Source: Nitrosomonas mobilis
GTDB lineage: Bacteria > Pseudomonadota > Gammaproteobacteria > Burkholderiales > Nitrosomonadaceae
Length of the DNA: 64,000 nucleotides
Reading direction: 5' to 3'
Assembly (NCBI RefSeq): GCF_900103035.1
Contig: NZ_FMWO01000056.1
Span: 61,726 to 125,725, forward strand
Position numbers and translations under genes: made by a program. The notes under the pieces are model-generated. The model was not told the DNA's origin. It saw only the letters and a list, made by a program, of their open reading frames with translations, and did no database searches. Below, piece by piece: positions 26,984 through 36,117 of this stretch. Position 1 is the stretch's first letter. Each line of letters opens with the position of its first letter.

Positions 26984-28248
26984 GCGATAACCGTGTCGAT
27001 GAAATAAACGTACTCAAGTTGAGCCTGCACGACAGGCTGGTCGGCTATTTGGCTGGCTATCAAGGCGGTAGAAATGTGCTGAACTTTGCCGAGGAATTTA
27101 AGAGTGATGCAAGCCGCCCTACCTTTAGTTTGATTACTCACCCAGCATTCCCTCGTTCTAAAAAAATAATGGCGGAACCGTGGGCAAGAAACCAGAGATT
27201 GCACCCTGCATTGTCCAATTTACTTCCGGAGGGATCCTTGCGGGAGTTGATTGCGCAAGGGCTTAAAGTTCATGTCGACAACGAGTTCCATATTCTCTCA
27301 TATTTAGGTGCTGACCTACCTGGCGCCTTGGTGGTTGAGCCGATGGAACCAGACGATGTTCCAGATAGTGTTCTTAATACTCACGGCAAAGCTCGAGCAA
27401 TAAAGTTTGACAAAGTATCACCGGAAAACAAATTTTCGTTGGCCGGCGTTCAGATGAAATTTTCTATGAAGGAAAAGGACGGACGCTACAATCTTTCTAA
27501 AGGTGATGTCTTGGGCGATTGGATTGTAAAAACCCCTTCCACCAAGCATAAAGATGTGCCGGTAAACGAATACACCGCAATGAAACTTGCGGAATTAGTT
27601 GGAGTCGAGATTCCAGAAATTAAGCTGGTTGAGTTGAATAAACTCGACAATCTTCCTCAGATAAACTTGCCCGATGAAAAGCTAGCCTTCGCAATCAAAC
27701 GCTTTGATCGCAATGATGATGTGCGTATCCATATGGAAGACTTTGCCCAGGTACTGGTTAAGTATGCCCATGAAAAATACAACTCGGCAAGCTACAAGCA
27801 AATCGGCCGTATTATTTACGGTTATTCTGGTAATGGTTTGGCCGATGCACAACAATTCGCCAGGAGATTGCTAGTTAACATTCTTCTCGCCAATGGTGAT
27901 GCGCATCTAAAGAATTGGAGTTTGATTTATTCAGATAAAATCACGCCAAGGCTTTCACCAGCATACGATATTCTTACCACGAGCGTATATATCGACGGTG
28001 AACGGTATTTCGCGCTTAATTTAGGAAAGACTAAAGAGTGGTATGACGTCTCTTTGGCAAATTTTCAGTCATGGGCTGATCATGCCGAGATTCCATGGAG
28101 CGTAATTAAACCTCACCTGGATGATGTTATGGACAAGGCTCGAAATCTTTGGCGAGAGGCAATCAAAGATCTCCCAATGAATGAGGCGCACAAGCAGAAA
28201 CTGAAGGACCATTGGAGTAATTTACACGAGGACTTTCGAATCAAATAG
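26980..28248 (+). CDS. hipA: HipA-family serine/threonine kinase toxin
   Basis: This 422-aa protein has the N-terminal HipA_N couple domain and the C-terminal kinase domain. Landmarks are VKTPSTKHKDVPVNEYTAMKLAELVGVEIPE, the catalytic loop NGDAHLKNWSL near residues 305-315 and the metal-binding SPAYDILTT. HipA kinases phosphorylate glutamyl-tRNA synthetase or similar targets and induce dormancy. Its start overlaps hipB by 4 nt. The length is near the usual 430-440 aa, and nothing suggests decay. Confidence 0.92.
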   Translation: MSDNRVDEINVLKLSLHDRLVGYLAGYQGGRNVLNFAEEFKSDASRPTFSLITHPAFPRSKKIMAEPWARNQRLHPALSNLLPEGSLRELIAQGLKVHVDNEFHILSYLGADLPGALVVEPMEPDDVPDSVLNTHGKARAIKFDKVSPENKFSLAGVQMKFSMKEKDGRYNLSKGDVLGDWIVKTPSTKHKDVPVNEYTAMKLAELVGVEIPEIKLVELNKLDNLPQINLPDEKLAFAIKRFDRNDDVRIHMEDFAQVLVKYAHEKYNSASYKQIGRIIYGYSGNGLADAQQFARRLLVNILLANGDAHLKNWSLIYSDKITPRLSPAYDILTTSVYIDGERYFALNLGKTKEWYDVSLANFQSWADHAEIPWSVIKPHLDDVMDKARNLWREAIKDLPMNEAHKQKLKDHWSNLHEDFRIK

Positions 28249-28456
28249 AGTTTGACCGCTGCTTCGACCACAGCCGTGGCGGGTCCACCGCAAGGTCAAA
28301 CAAAGTGATGCTGCGCGGTACTTTATCATCTGGCTTAATCACGATTAAGACGCGAGGCCCACTTAATTTGAGTTCGTCCATGCGCGGAAGAATCTGAACT
28401 TCCTGGTACGCATTGCGGCGGTTAGGCTGAAGGATCCCCTTGAGCCGATTAATCAA
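28241..28456 (-). CDS. hypothetical fragment convergent with hipA
   Basis: This 71-aa frame from ATG 28456 (MINRLKGILQPNRRNAYQEVQ...) has no recognised domain. The frame stays open upstream (ARAKEIPQPKIDQAL) until it runs into the duplicated ssrA-flank sequence at 28504-28542. It may therefore be the 3' end of a gene cut off by recombination at that repeat. It overlaps the hipA 3' end by 8 nt in the opposite direction. Confidence 0.35.
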   Translation of the reverse strand: MINRLKGILQPNRRNAYQEVQILPRMDELKLSGPRVLIVIKPDDKVPRSITLFDLAVDPPRLWSKQRSNSI

Positions 28457-28503
28457 CGCCTGATCAATTTTGGGCTGCGGTATTTCTTTCGCACGCGCCC
28501 AAC

Positions 28504-28542
28504 CAAGCGAAGAAGCAAACCGATAGCCTGCAAACCCGCGCC
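28504..28542. repeat. repeat of the ssrA downstream flank
   Basis: CAAGCGAAGAAGCAAACCGAT and the following bases to CAAACCCGCGCC match 38408-38446 (about 35 of 39 bases), in the same orientation. The flank is part of the ssrA-proximal junction sequence, so this is a second, offset piece of that junction beside copy 2. Confidence 0.7.
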
Positions 28543-28654
28543 GATCCCGACTTCTGGCCTTGAATGCTCAAGAGGACAACAGAGAACAGAGAGAGAAAAA
28601 CGGAGAAACGCGCGCCCGGAATGACGACTTCGGGAGGTACGTACTCAAGAGATC

Positions 28655-28738
28655 AAGGCACGAAACCGCGCCAACACTGGGGAATGGGCAAAAAAAAATC
28701 CCAACCGATGAGGGTTGAGATTTTGGGTATTGGTGGTG
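28655..28738. repeat. ssrA-junction repeat, copy 2 (terminator + CCA border)
   Basis: CCGCGCCAACACTGGGGAATGGGC, a run of A, the hairpin pair TCCCAACC/GGTTGAGA, then ATTGGTGG match the ssrA-proximal copy at 38435-38508 closely and in the same orientation. It marks the boundary between the hipBA block and the type I block. The hairpin may still act as a terminator for minus-strand transcripts. The rest of the gap 28739-29043 holds only the remnant below. Confidence 0.75.
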
Positions 28739-28764
28739 CTGAGGCGACGCCACGCGGCCTATCA

Positions 28765-28995
28765 AGGATGCAATGGGTTGCAACGAGCACCTTTGAGCGG
28801 TGATTTTACGCTGATCGCCGCCTTTTGATCCTCGCTGCCGCGTCCGCCCACCTTTGCGGACGCCGGTTCAATCCCCAAACACGGAATCGCACTAACCTCC
28901 AGCGGCAGGGGCACGTTTGTGTTGTTGGATGCCAGTTTGTCGCGCATAATGTCATCAGTTTGATGATGTGAATCGCCTAGCAATGAACAAACATA
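28765..28995 (-). pseudogene. remnant related to the fragment at 24.43-24.66 kb
   Basis: The minus-strand frame contains MRDKLASNNTNVPLPLEVSAIPCLGIEPASAK and so on; the IPxLGIEPASA core is shared with the fragment at 24.6 kb. It has no clear start of its own and ends near the junction repeat. I do not recognise the parent family. The shared 42-bp DNA core lies at 28855-28896 in this copy. Confidence 0.3.
28855..28896. repeat. 42-bp repeat, copy B
   Basis: This is the partner of 24612-24653: TGCGGACGCCGGTTCAATCCCC and 20 further bases, with 6 mismatches in 42, in the same orientation. The leading part resembles the ssrA T-arm. Confidence 0.6.
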
Positions 28996-29043
28996 AAACC
29001 AATCACAGTCTTTCGGTCGTCCGTCTTGGATGAGGAGCCGTCG

Positions 29044-29949
29044 GTGACTCAACCCCAGCGCGTCGAGAGCCTGAGCCACGCCCAGCGCGAGCGGCTGGCC
29101 TACGTCGACTTCCGGCTCTTCTTCTTCGGCGAGATCGGCCGCCCCGACCTGATCGAGCGCTTCGGCGTGGCTCCGGCGGGGGCGACGCGCGACTTGGCGC
29201 TGTACCGCGAGACCGCGCCGCAGAACATCACCTTCGACGGCAGCCACAAGATTTACCGCATCGGGCAGGCGTTTGCTCCGCTGTTCGAGCACGCCCCGCA
29301 GCGCGTGCTGTCGGCGCTTGCTCTGGGCTTCGGTGATGGTGTGAACGGCGCGACGCTGCCGTTGCTGCCCTGCGAATCGCCATCCGTCTTAAGCAGTCCG
29401 AAGATGGATGTGCTGGCCCCGATTTGCCGCGCAATCCGCGCCAAGCGCCCGGTGGCGATCCGCTACCACTCGATGAGCAGCGGCGAGTCCGAGCGCGTCA
29501 TCGTGCCCTTTGCCTTGGTGGACACCGGCCTGCGCTGGCACGTTCGGGCGTTTGACCGCAAGTCCGGCGAATTCCGCGACTTCGTCGTCACCCGCATCGA
29601 AGCGCCGACGCTGCTCGACGAGGAGCCACAGGCCAACGAACGGCCGGACAACGACATCCAGTGGACGCGGATCGTGGAGTTGGACTTGGTGCCGCACCCG
29701 CGTCTCGCCCGCCCCGAGATCATCAAGATGGACTACGGGATGACTAACGGCTCGATCCGGATGCGCGTTCGCGCGGCGGTGGCGGGCTACATGCTGCTGC
29801 GCTGGAGCGTGGATGCTTCACCAAATCACAGCCTCACAGAAGAACAGTACCGCCTTTGGCTCAGCGATCCGCTGGCCTTGTATGGCGTCGAAAACGCAAA
29901 GCTCGCGCCCGGCTACCGCGCCCCGGCGACAAGCACAACACGGAAATAG
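29044..29949 (+). CDS. WYL-domain transcriptional regulator (CapW/BrxR-like)
   Basis: The product is about 301 aa from GTG 29044, preceded by GAGGAG at good spacing; an upstream TTG at 29026 lacks an RBS. The N-terminal part (RLAYVDFRLFFFGEIGRPDLIERFGVAPAGATRDLALY) is a winged helix, and the central to C-terminal part is a WYL domain with RPVAIRYHSMSSGE and WHVRAFDRKSGEFRDFVVTRI. Such regulators (CapW, BrxR) control phage-defence operons and may sense nucleic acid or nucleotide ligands. It lies 8 nt before hsdM and probably governs the type I operon. Confidence 0.85.
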   Translation: MTQPQRVESLSHAQRERLAYVDFRLFFFGEIGRPDLIERFGVAPAGATRDLALYRETAPQNITFDGSHKIYRIGQAFAPLFEHAPQRVLSALALGFGDGVNGATLPLLPCESPSVLSSPKMDVLAPICRAIRAKRPVAIRYHSMSSGESERVIVPFALVDTGLRWHVRAFDRKSGEFRDFVVTRIEAPTLLDEEPQANERPDNDIQWTRIVELDLVPHPRLARPEIIKMDYGMTNGSIRMRVRAAVAGYMLLRWSVDASPNHSLTEEQYRLWLSDPLALYGVENAKLAPGYRAPATSTTRK

Positions 29950-29957
29950 GATCACAA

Positions 29958-32453
29958 ATGGCCATCAAAAAATCAGACCTTTACTCATCCCTCTGGGCGT
30001 CTTGCGATGAACTGCGCGGCGGCATGGATGCCAGCCAATACAAGGACTACGTCCTGTTCATGCTGTTCATCAAGTACGTCTCGGACAAATACGGTGACTC
30101 TGATGACTTTGCCCCGCCAGTCACTATCCCGCCCGGAGCCAGCTTCAAGGACATGGTTGCCCTCAAGGGCAAAAGCGATATCGGCGACAAGATCAACACA
30201 CAGGTCATTCAGCCCCTGATCGAAGCCAACAACCGCCTGGCACGCAGTGACTTTCCTGATTTCAACGACCCGAACAAGCTCGGTGAGGGTCAGGCGATGG
30301 TGGATCGCCTCAGCAACCTGATCGGCATCTTCCAAAAGCCCGAGTTGGATTTCTCGAAGAACCGAGCCGAGAACGACGACATCCTGGGTGACGCCTACGA
30401 ATACCTGATGCGGCACTTTGCCTCGCAGAGCGGCAAGAGCAAAGGCCAGTTCTATACGCCATCCGAAGTCAGTCGCATCATGGCCAAGGTCGTGGGCATC
30501 TCCCCTGCCAATGCAGTGGCCTCGACCACCGCGTATGACCCCACCTGCGGTTCTGGCTCCTTGCTGCTCAAGGTGGCCGCCGAGGCTGGCAAGCACATCA
30601 CATTGGAAGGGCAGGAAATGGACGTGACCACTGCTGGTCTCGCCCGTATGAACATGATCCTGCACGACTTTCCAACCGCCAACATCCTGCAGGGCAACAC
30701 GCTGGCCTCGCCGAAGTTCAAGGATGGCCAAAAAGACGGAACAGAAGTGCTGCGTACCTATGACTACGTCGTCGCCAATCCGCCGTTTTCAGACAAGACC
30801 TGGAGCACCGGCCTGACCCCTGCCAGCGATGCGCACCAGCGTTTTGCTTGGGGCGAACCGCCGAAAAAGCAAGGCGACTACGCTTACCTGCTGCACATCA
30901 TTCGCTCAATGAAGAGCACCGCCAAAGGCGCCTGCATTCTCCCTCACGGTGTTCTTTTCCGGGGCAATGCCGAGGCTGTCATCCGCGAGAAGCTGGTGCG
31001 GTCGGGCATCCTCAAAGGGATCATTGGCCTGCCGGGCAACCTGTTCTACGGCACGGGCATCCCCGCCTGCATCCTGGTGCTGGACAAGGAAAACGCTTCT
31101 GCACGCAAAGGCATCTTCATGATCGACGCCTCCAAGGGCTTCATCAAGGACGGTGCCAAGAACCGCCTGCGTGAGCAGGACATTCACAAGATCGTCGATG
31201 CCTTCACCAAGTTGGCAGAGTTGCCACGCTACTCGCGCATGGTGCCGCTGACCGAGATCGCAGATCCCAAGAACGACTACAACCTCAACCTGCCACGCTA
31301 CATCGACAGCACCGAACCTGAAGACATCCAGGACATCGATGGCCACTTGCGTGGCGGGATTCCAGAGCGTGACCTGGATGCGTTGAGCGACTATTGGAAG
31401 GTGATCCCCGGTGTGCGCAATACCCTGTTCGAGTCAGCCGGGCGCGCTGGTTATGCACAGTTGAAACTGCCCATCGCCGAGGTGAAGACCACCATCTTTG
31501 CGCATCCTGAATTCACTGCATTCAATCAGGCGGCCACCAAGGTCTTTGCTGATTGGAAGCAGGCCCACACCCCGCTACTGAAGGGCTTTGCGAAAAACGG
31601 CCACCCAAAGCAACTGATCGAGGCACTGTCCGAGGATTTGCTTGCCCGATTCAAGCCGACGCCGCTCGCCAATGCCTATGACGTGTACCAACACCTCATG
31701 GACTACTGGGCCGAGACGATGCAAGACGACTGCTACCTGATATCAGACGCAGGCTGGCAGGCTGGAGCGCAGCCGCGTGAAATTCTTCAAGTCAAGAACA
31801 AGGACGGCAAGCTGGCGTGGCCCGAAGCGCATGACTACAAGAAAGGCAAGCGGCGCTTCAAATCCGATCTGATTCCTGCGCCAATTCTGATAGCCCGTTA
31901 CTTCGTCGCGGAGCGCGACGCCATTGAAGCGTTTGAGGGCAAGCTGGCAGATGTCGAGCAGCAACTTCAGGAGATGATGGAAGAGAACAGCGGCGAAGAG
32001 GGGCTGCTGGCCGAGGTCATTGAAGGCGAAGGCGACAAGCAGAAGATCACGGCTAAGGCTGTCAAAGCCCGCCTGAAGGAGATCGGCAAAGATCCTGACT
32101 ACGCCGACGAGCGCAAGGCGCTGCAGGACTACGCCGCCTTGCTCGACAAGCAGACCGATATCAAAGGCAAGCTGAAAGCGGCGCAGGATGACCTTGAGGC
32201 CAAGCTGGATGCCAAGTACCCCAAGCTGACCGAGGAAGAGATCAAGCAGCTTGTAGTGGACGACAAATGGTTGGCGACCTTGGCCGATGCCGTGCAAGGC
32301 GAGCTGGATCGGGTTTCTCAAACCCTCACCAGTCGCATCCGCCAGCTTGCGGAACGCTATGCCACGCCGCTGCCGACACTGACCAAAGAGCTCGCCACAC
32401 TCTCAGCGCGGGTGGATGAGCACCTGAAAAAGATGGGGGCGGTATGGAACTGA
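29958..32453 (+). CDS. hsdM: type I restriction-modification methyltransferase HsdM
   Basis: The product is 831 aa from ATG 29958 (MAIKKSDLYSSLWASCDELRGG). A longer open frame upstream overlaps the WYL gene and is ignored. It has the HsdM_N helical domain, the FYTPSEVSRIM segment, SAM motif I DPTCGSGSLL and catalytic NPPFSDKTW. The long C-terminal part is rich in charged helices (coiled coil, about 680-820), as in the large HsdM subgroup. Intact HsdM needs HsdS for site recognition, and here hsdS is truncated, so methylation is probably lost. It overlaps hsdS by 10 nt. Confidence 0.93.
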   Translation: MAIKKSDLYSSLWASCDELRGGMDASQYKDYVLFMLFIKYVSDKYGDSDDFAPPVTIPPGASFKDMVALKGKSDIGDKINTQVIQPLIEANNRLARSDFPDFNDPNKLGEGQAMVDRLSNLIGIFQKPELDFSKNRAENDDILGDAYEYLMRHFASQSGKSKGQFYTPSEVSRIMAKVVGISPANAVASTTAYDPTCGSGSLLLKVAAEAGKHITLEGQEMDVTTAGLARMNMILHDFPTANILQGNTLASPKFKDGQKDGTEVLRTYDYVVANPPFSDKTWSTGLTPASDAHQRFAWGEPPKKQGDYAYLLHIIRSMKSTAKGACILPHGVLFRGNAEAVIREKLVRSGILKGIIGLPGNLFYGTGIPACILVLDKENASARKGIFMIDASKGFIKDGAKNRLREQDIHKIVDAFTKLAELPRYSRMVPLTEIADPKNDYNLNLPRYIDSTEPEDIQDIDGHLRGGIPERDLDALSDYWKVIPGVRNTLFESAGRAGYAQLKLPIAEVKTTIFAHPEFTAFNQAATKVFADWKQAHTPLLKGFAKNGHPKQLIEALSEDLLARFKPTPLANAYDVYQHLMDYWAETMQDDCYLISDAGWQAGAQPREILQVKNKDGKLAWPEAHDYKKGKRRFKSDLIPAPILIARYFVAERDAIEAFEGKLADVEQQLQEMMEENSGEEGLLAEVIEGEGDKQKITAKAVKARLKEIGKDPDYADERKALQDYAALLDKQTDIKGKLKAAQDDLEAKLDAKYPKLTEEEIKQLVVDDKWLATLADAVQGELDRVSQTLTSRIRQLAERYATPLPTLTKELATLSARVDEHLKKMGAVWN

Positions 32454-32793
32454 TGCCTGGCTACAAGCGCAGCGATGTCGGCGTGATCCCGGACGACTGG
32501 GATGCCAAGCCGCTGGGCGAGATTGGCGACAGCCTCATTGGATTGACCTATCGCCCTTCCGAAGTTCGCAAGTATGGAACGCTGGTGCTGCGCTCATCCA
32601 ACGTCCAAAACGGGACGCTTTGCTTTGACGACAACGTCTTTGTCGACGCCGATATTCCTGACCGCATCATGGTCAGGCCGGGAGACATTCTTGTCTGCGT
32701 GCAAAACGGCAGTCGCGATCTGATTGGCAAGTCCGCTCTTATCGACGAGCGGGCCGTTGGCATGACCTTCGGTGCATTCATGGCGGTGTTCGT
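32444..32793 (+). pseudogene. hsdS: hsdS 5' fragment, truncated at a deletion junction
   Basis: The first ~115 codons encode the start of a type I specificity subunit: MELMPGYKRSDVGVIPDDWD, then a first target-recognition domain running to MTFGAFMAVF. At about 32783-32793 the sequence switches to hsdR (GGVRQLITNQEEIFN in another frame). The rest of TRD1, TRD2 and both conserved helices are missing. The same frame stays open to 33037, but that tail is hsdR DNA read out of frame. The remaining piece cannot specify a full recognition site. Confidence 0.85.
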
Positions 32794-35400
32794 CAGCTCA
32801 TCACCAACCAGGAAGAGATTTTCAACAAGGGATTTTTCAGCACGGTGCAGTTGTTGCTGGCGGGAAGCGACTCGCAGGGTTTGCGCTACGGCACCACGGG
32901 CACCCCGGAGAAGTTTTTCGTCGAGTGGAAGGAGCGCAAGGATAAAGGCGCGACCACATCAGAGCCACTCGCAGAGGGTGCGCTGCTGGATATTCCATTG
33001 GCGCAGATGTTTGACAAGGTGCGCCTGCTGGATCTGATCCGCAACTTCATCATCTTCGATGGCGGGCAAAAGAAGGTACCTCGCGTCCATCAATACCACG
33101 GTGTGAAAGCGGCCCAGGAGCGGGTAAAGCAGCAAGAAGGCGGTGTGATCTGGCACACCCAAGGCAGCGGCAAGAGTATTCTGATGGTGCTGATTGCCAA
33201 GTGGCTGCTGGAGTTTGACCCGCACGCCCGCATCCTGGTCATCACCGACCGCGATGAATTGGACAAGCAGATCGTGGGTGTGATGAAGAATGCTGGCGTG
33301 ATTGGCGAGGATGCGGCATCGCCGCGCATCACCTCTCGCGCGGAATTGGTTGAAAAGCTAGGGGCAGCCACGCCACGCCTGATGTGTGCGCTGATCCACA
33401 AGTTTGATACGACCGACCTGAAAGGCGAGCCTCCGAGGGTGGTGGGCAGTGTTTACGTCTTCGTCGATGAATGTCATCGCACGCAAGGCGGCGACATGAA
33501 CAAGCAGATGAAGCGGTGGCTGGAGAACGCCATCTTCATCGGTTTCACCGGCACGCCTCTGCTGCGCAAAGACAAGCAGACCACCCGCGAGGTTTTCGGC
33601 ACCTACATCCACACCTACAAGTTTGATGAAGCGGTGGCCGACAAGGTTGTGCTTGACCTGAAGTACGAAGCGCGCGATGTGCCTCAGCGCCTGACTTCAA
33701 AAAAAGCTATCGATGCGTGGTTTGATCAGAAAACCAAGGGGCTGAACAACTTTCAGCGTTCGGTTCTGCGTAAGCGCTGGGCGACGATGGAAGAGCTGAT
33801 GAGTGCCGGTGAGCGCAAGCAGCGCATCATCACCGACATCATCCACGATTTCGGAGTCCAGCCGCGTCTGAACAATGACCGGGGCACGGCCATTCTGGTG
33901 GCAGCCTCCATCTACGACGCCTGCCACTACTTTCGTTTGTTCCAGAACACGTCGTTTGGCAAGTACTGCGGAATCATTACGTCCTACGAGCCCAACCACA
34001 ACGCGATTTCACGCGAGCCCAAGGACAGCGACGAGCGCTATAAGTTTGACACCTACACCCAGCACGTCCTGCAGAAAGATCAGACCACCAAGGACTACGA
34101 GGACAAGACCAAGCAGCGCTTCATCGACGAGCCTGCCAATCTGAAGCTGCTAATCGTGGTGAGCAAACTGCTGACCGGTTTCGATGCGCCTTCCTGCACC
34201 TACATCTACCTTGACAACGAGCTGCGCGATCACAACCTGTTCCAGGCTATCTGCCGCACAAACCGGCTCGACGGAGACGACAAGGACTACGGCCATATCG
34301 TCGACTACAAAGAGCTGTTCGAGAAAGTGCAGGACTCCATCGCCGTTTACACCTCGGACGAGCTGGACATCGACGAAGGTGGCGATGACGGCAACGTCAC
34401 CGTGAAGAACTGGCTGAAGGAAGGCAAGGCGCAGCTCGATGCTGCCCGGGAAGCACTGCGTTACTTGTGTGAGCCGGTGGCAATGCCCCGCGAGATGGAG
34501 CAGTACCTCCACTACTTCTGCGGTGATGCCAACGATCCAGAAGCGTTGTTGAACACCGAGCCGCTGCGCATCTCGTTCTACAAGTCAGCAGCCGCATTCC
34601 TGCGAGCCTATGCGGCAATTGCCCAGAACCTTGAGGACGCAGGGTATTCAGCGGCTGATATTGCTGCACTCGAAAAGGAGATCGAGTTCTACAGCGATAC
34701 TCGCACAGCGATCAAGAAGCATTCAGGCGAAGAGCTGGACATTAAGCCTTATGAGGCGGATATGCGCCACCTCATCAACACCTACATCCAAGCAGACCCA
34801 GCTGAAGATTTGGGAAATCTCAGCTCGCTCTCACTGACCGATCTGATCATCGAAACCGGCATTCACGACGCCATTGCCAAGAAGCTCAACCAGAAGGGTA
34901 AGCTGTCGAGAAATGCGATTGCTGAAGGCATCATCAACAACGTCCGCAAGACGATCATTCGGGATCAACTGACTGATCCGAAGTTTTACGACGAGATCTC
35001 CATGCTCCTCGAAGACCTCATCAAGCAAAAGCGCGACGACACCGCTGCCTACGAGAAATTCCTCCAGAAGGCTGAAGAGTTGGTAAAAAAGATGGCGGCA
35101 AAGAATACGGGCAGCCATCCGCACGTGCTCAACGGTCACCCGGAAGCGATCGCTCTTTTCAACAATCTGGCCAGCATTCCGGCCGCAACTTTCGTTTGTC
35201 CGACTGACGACGATGGCAAGGCGACGCTCGCGCTCGAACTCGAACTCGATCAGGCTATGCGAGAGCAGGCACCGGCAGGCTGGAAAGGGGATGACACCCG
35301 TGAGAAGCAGGTGCTCAATGCTCTGTTTCCCATCATGTCGCGGGATCGGGTGGCAACGCAGGCTATTTTTGAAATCATCAAGAACCAATCGGGGTACTGA
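32782..35400 (+). pseudogene. hsdR: hsdR lacking its N-terminal nuclease domain
   Basis: From the junction onward the frame reads GGVRQLITNQEEIFNKGFF, STVQLLLAGSDSQGLRYGT and then the SF2 motor: Walker A HTQGSGKSILM, VDECHRTQGG, FTGTPLL and a C-terminal helical domain. In intact HsdR an N-terminal PD-(D/E)xK nuclease domain (~200-250 aa) precedes this segment; it is gone. The first start codon in frame is an internal GTG at 32845, with no evident RBS. About 870 codons remain of the usual 1,000-1,100. The motor alone could not restrict DNA. Confidence 0.87.
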
Positions 35401-36116
35401 TGAACGAGACGATCCAACTGGGCGAGATTTCAATAGCGGTGACCAGGAAGGACATCAAGAATGTCCACCTCACCGTTCATCCGCCTGATGGACGTGTGAC
35501 TCTCGCCGCCCCAACCAACACTCGCCTAGAAGTAGCGCGTGCCTACGCGATCTCCAAGTTGGTCTGGATTCGTGACCAGCAGAGAAAACTGGAGTGTCAG
35601 GCACGGGAAACACCACGCCAGTTCGTTGAGCGTGAGAGCCACCACGTTTGGGGGCGGCGCTACCTAATGACGGTGGACTACCAGGATGTAAAGCCCAGTG
35701 TTGTCCTCAGCAACAAACGGATCACCCTGATTGTTCGTCCGGGCAGCTGCGCAGAAAAACGCGCGGAGGTGATGCATGAATGGCACAAGTCGTTGCTGCA
35801 CGAGGTTGTACCGCCACTGATCCAAAAGTGGGAGCAAAAGCTCAAGGTGAGAGTCTCAGGCTATTTCCTGCAACGGATGAAAACCAAGTGGGGTAGTTGC
35901 AATCACGCAGAGGGAAACATCCGCCTCAATACGGAGCTGGTGAAAAAGCCTAAGGATTTGCTGGAGTACGTCGTCGTGCATGAAATGGCTCATTTGATTG
36001 AGCCCACGCACAGTGATCGCTTCATCGCCATCCTTGAAGAGCATTACCCCAGCTGGCGTGAGGCCCGCGCTGAGCTCAACGAATTGCCGCTGGCTGCAGA
36101 GGTCTGGAAGGAGTGA
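35400..36116 (+). CDS. YgjP/DUF45-like metallopeptidase (second copy)
   Basis: This 238-aa protein has the zinc motif HEMAHLIEPTHSDRF (first His near residue 194) and the family hallmark KTKWGSCNHAEGNIRLN. It is the partner type commonly found directly after hsdR in type I operons. Its ATG shares the A of the hsdR stop (TGATG), so it depends on read-through coupling from the damaged hsdR. It belongs to the same broad family as the 260-aa protein at 13.5-14.3 kb but is clearly a different member. Confidence 0.88.
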   Translation: MNETIQLGEISIAVTRKDIKNVHLTVHPPDGRVTLAAPTNTRLEVARAYAISKLVWIRDQQRKLECQARETPRQFVERESHHVWGRRYLMTVDYQDVKPSVVLSNKRITLIVRPGSCAEKRAEVMHEWHKSLLHEVVPPLIQKWEQKLKVRVSGYFLQRMKTKWGSCNHAEGNIRLNTELVKKPKDLLEYVVVHEMAHLIEPTHSDRFIAILEEHYPSWREARAELNELPLAAEVWKE

Positions 36117-36117
36117 T

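Noticed and set aside
32794..33037. C-terminal part of the 197-aa hsdS frame
   Set aside because: After the junction this frame is hsdR DNA read out of frame, with a Ser/Arg-rich nonsense composition.
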